Shown here: positions 63,101 through 64,000 of the stretch, in pieces
How positions within the stretch are numbered: position 1 is the first letter of the stretch
How the letters are laid out: each line of letters opens with the position of its first letter
Source of the DNA: an uncultured Bizionia sp.
GTDB lineage: Bacteria; Bacteroidota; Bacteroidia; Flavobacteriales; Flavobacteriaceae
Direction of reading: 5' to 3'
NCBI GenBank assembly: GCA_947496215.1
Contig: CANMCF010000001.1
Span: forward strand, 434,001-498,000
Length of the DNA: 64,000 nucleotides
Notes under the pieces: generated by a model
What the model was told of the DNA's origin: nothing
Databases searched by the model: none
What the model saw: only the letters and a program-made list of their open reading frames with translations
Made by a program: the position numbers and the translations under genes

Positions 63101-63640
63101 CTAGAAGGCATACCCCAAAGATATACCCAACCTAGGAATTATCCCATCAATGGATGTCCCATTGATATCCCCGGACGTCGATACGGAAAGATACTGTGCT
63201 CCAAGATTCAAATCCAAGGCAAAACCAGTGTTTCCACCCCCAAATACCCATTGGTAACCAGCTACCGCTCCTCCTCCAACAGTATTGACCTTTCCTTTTG
63301 AGGATCCTTCTTTTCCAGTAATCGAATAAAAATTGGCCAAAGGTGCTGCATACCAGCCTCTGGGAGCATCATTCACCGAAGAGAAGTAGAACTTGTACTT
63401 TGCCTCTGCTCCAACTCCGCTAATACCGGTTTCTTCCGTGGAGTTATTGAATGTGGCATCAATACTCATATAGGATGCAGAAATTTCAAAAGCTCCTTTT
63501 TCAGATATAGCCCTTTCATAGGATAGTTCAGCTGAGCCAAAAATCAAGCCCAATGGGTTCACTTTTACAACATTCTTTTGAGCATTTACAACTGTTAGTC
63601 CAAAAACTGCAAATGCAGCTACAAATAGTAATTTTTTCAT
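63101..63640 (-). CDS. DUF3575-like outer-membrane protein
   Basis: 179 residues: signal peptide ending in VVNAQ, then VKVNPLGLIFGSAELSYERA, the DUF3575-like opening, followed by barrel strands (GVGAEAKYKFYFSS, GWYAAPLANFYSITG, GGGAVAGYQWVFGG) and a C-terminal LGISLGYAF. It is probably an outer-membrane barrel of unknown role. Confidence 0.85.
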   Translation of the reverse strand: MKKLLFVAAFAVFGLTVVNAQKNVVKVNPLGLIFGSAELSYERAISEKGAFEISASYMSIDATFNNSTEETGISGVGAEAKYKFYFSSVNDAPRGWYAAPLANFYSITGKEGSSKGKVNTVGGGAVAGYQWVFGGGNTGFALDLNLGAQYLSVSTSGDINGTSIDGIIPRLGISLGYAF

Positions 63641-63807
63641 AATTTAAATCGTTTTTAATTAATTGATGATATATAAGGTTCAATCTTATCAATAGTCTTG
63701 CCATACTTCAATAAATTGATTATTTCTTCAAAAAAAAATAAATTTTCACTATTTTAAAATTACTAAGACATATTTATGGTTAGATTCCTATTGTTTCAAT
63801 TATGTGA

Positions 63808-63815
63808 TATATTTG
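63808..63815 (+). promoter_or_regulatory. Putative -7 box for the XerD-type recombinase gene
   Basis: TATATTTG matches TAnnTTTG and ends 4 nt before the ATG at 63820. A TTG at 63791 leaves only a 14-nt spacer. Confidence 0.4.
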
Positions 63816-63819
63816 TCAT

Positions 63820-64000
63820 ATGAAATGGAAAAATGCCCTAAAAGACTATGAATATTATCTAAAAATAGAACGAGGACTATCTCAAAACTCTATTGACAAT
63901 TATAGTTTCGATGTAAAGAAGCTAATGTCATACATAGAAGATCACGACATTGATTCCTCTCCAACATCCATTAGCAAAGAAACGATTCAACAATTTGTAT
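63820..64000 (+). CDS. xerD: Tyrosine recombinase XerD, N-terminal part (continues beyond window)
   Basis: 60 codons, open to the right edge. They show the SAM-like N-terminal domain of Xer recombinases (MKWKNALKDYEYYLKIERGL, SQNSIDNYSFDVKKLMSYIE). XerD resolves chromosome dimers at dif together with XerC, or alone in some species. Given the conserved start MKW and no adjacent phage genes, I favour the housekeeping enzyme over a phage integrase; the catalytic part is not visible. Confidence 0.82.
   Translation, partial: MKWKNALKDYEYYLKIERGLSQNSIDNYSFDVKKLMSYIEDHDIDSSPTSISKETIQQFV

Noticed and set aside
63820-64000. The recombinase gene as the integrase of a mobile element
   Set aside because: The visible N-terminus is typical of chromosomal XerD and no phage, conjugation or attachment features are nearby; the decisive catalytic part is outside the window.
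1-64000. CRISPR arrays, rRNA and tRNA genes
   Set aside because: No regularly spaced short repeats, no rRNA-like conserved blocks and no T-loop type sequence in a cloverleaf context were noticed; a tRNA or covariance-model scan would be decisive.

Overview
The window is chromosomal DNA from a member of the Bacteroidota, most likely a marine Flavobacteriaceae species. The evidence is an AT-rich composition, SusC-like TonB receptors with a CarboxypepD_reg domain, many secreted proteins with short signal peptides ending in AQ, a LytTR/LytS-type two-component pair, DUF2911, DUF3822, DUF4126 and DUF3472 proteins, and repeated matches to the Bacteroidota promoter pattern TTG-N(about 19)-TAnnTTTG. 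No rRNA, tRNA, CRISPR array, complete insertion sequence or prophage was recognised.

Layout. 1-7.9 kb: a very large secreted M43 metalloprotease cut by the left edge, then a LytTR regulator and sensor kinase divergent from a TonB-dependent receptor. 7.9-14.2 kb: a heavy-metal resistance operon on the minus strand (His/Cys-rich small protein, CzcA-TolC fusion, CzcB lipoprotein) that ends in the stump of what looks like a lost metal P-type ATPase. 14.3-18.9 kb: a DUF3472 lipoprotein, an orphan Vsr nuclease, a dockerin-like secreted protein, a decayed tail-fibre-like pseudogene and a HAD phosphatase. 19.0-26.2 kb: a housekeeping run on the plus strand (gcvT, glsA, a sugar-nucleotide-reductase-like protein, pterin dehydratase, Prc protease, a helical secreted protein, yebC).

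26.1-35.1 kb is the accessory part. The 3' end of yebC is duplicated 750 bp downstream, with two small overlapping ORFs in between. A GH99/71-like lipoprotein and an orphan small gene follow. From 30.1 to 35.1 kb there is a run of very AT-rich same-strand genes (Crp/Fnr regulator, NAD(P) epimerase, DUF2147, Tat-type metallophosphoesterase, small membrane proteins). They are separated by recurring boundary sequences, direct repeats and REP-like palindromes, which resembles an array of acquired cassettes.

35.1-64 kb is mostly core genome: an RluA pseudouridine synthase, an S9 peptidase, an S74 tail-fibre-like surface protein, a 44-residue peptide with a double-glycine leader, DUF2911, an aquaporin, and a tightly coupled gpx-tspO-SRPBCC-photolyase operon suited to photo-oxidative stress. 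Next come an ABC exporter, DinB and MFS genes, and a prolyl-iminopeptidase-like lipoprotein. A lipopolysaccharide operon follows (kdsB, HAD, kdnB, acyltransferase) that predicts 8-amino-Kdo, then a RecD-like helicase and the DUF3822-rsmD pair. The window closes with three beta-barrel genes, two of them with almost identical promoters, and the first 60 codons of a XerD-type recombinase.

The observations most worth following up are the cassette-like array with its palindromes, the yebC 3'-end duplication, the double-glycine peptide, the metal ATPase stump, the tail-fibre pseudogene, and three genes whose -7 box lies exactly 4 nt before the start codon. All assignments come from reading the sequence and family knowledge; no database search was run.
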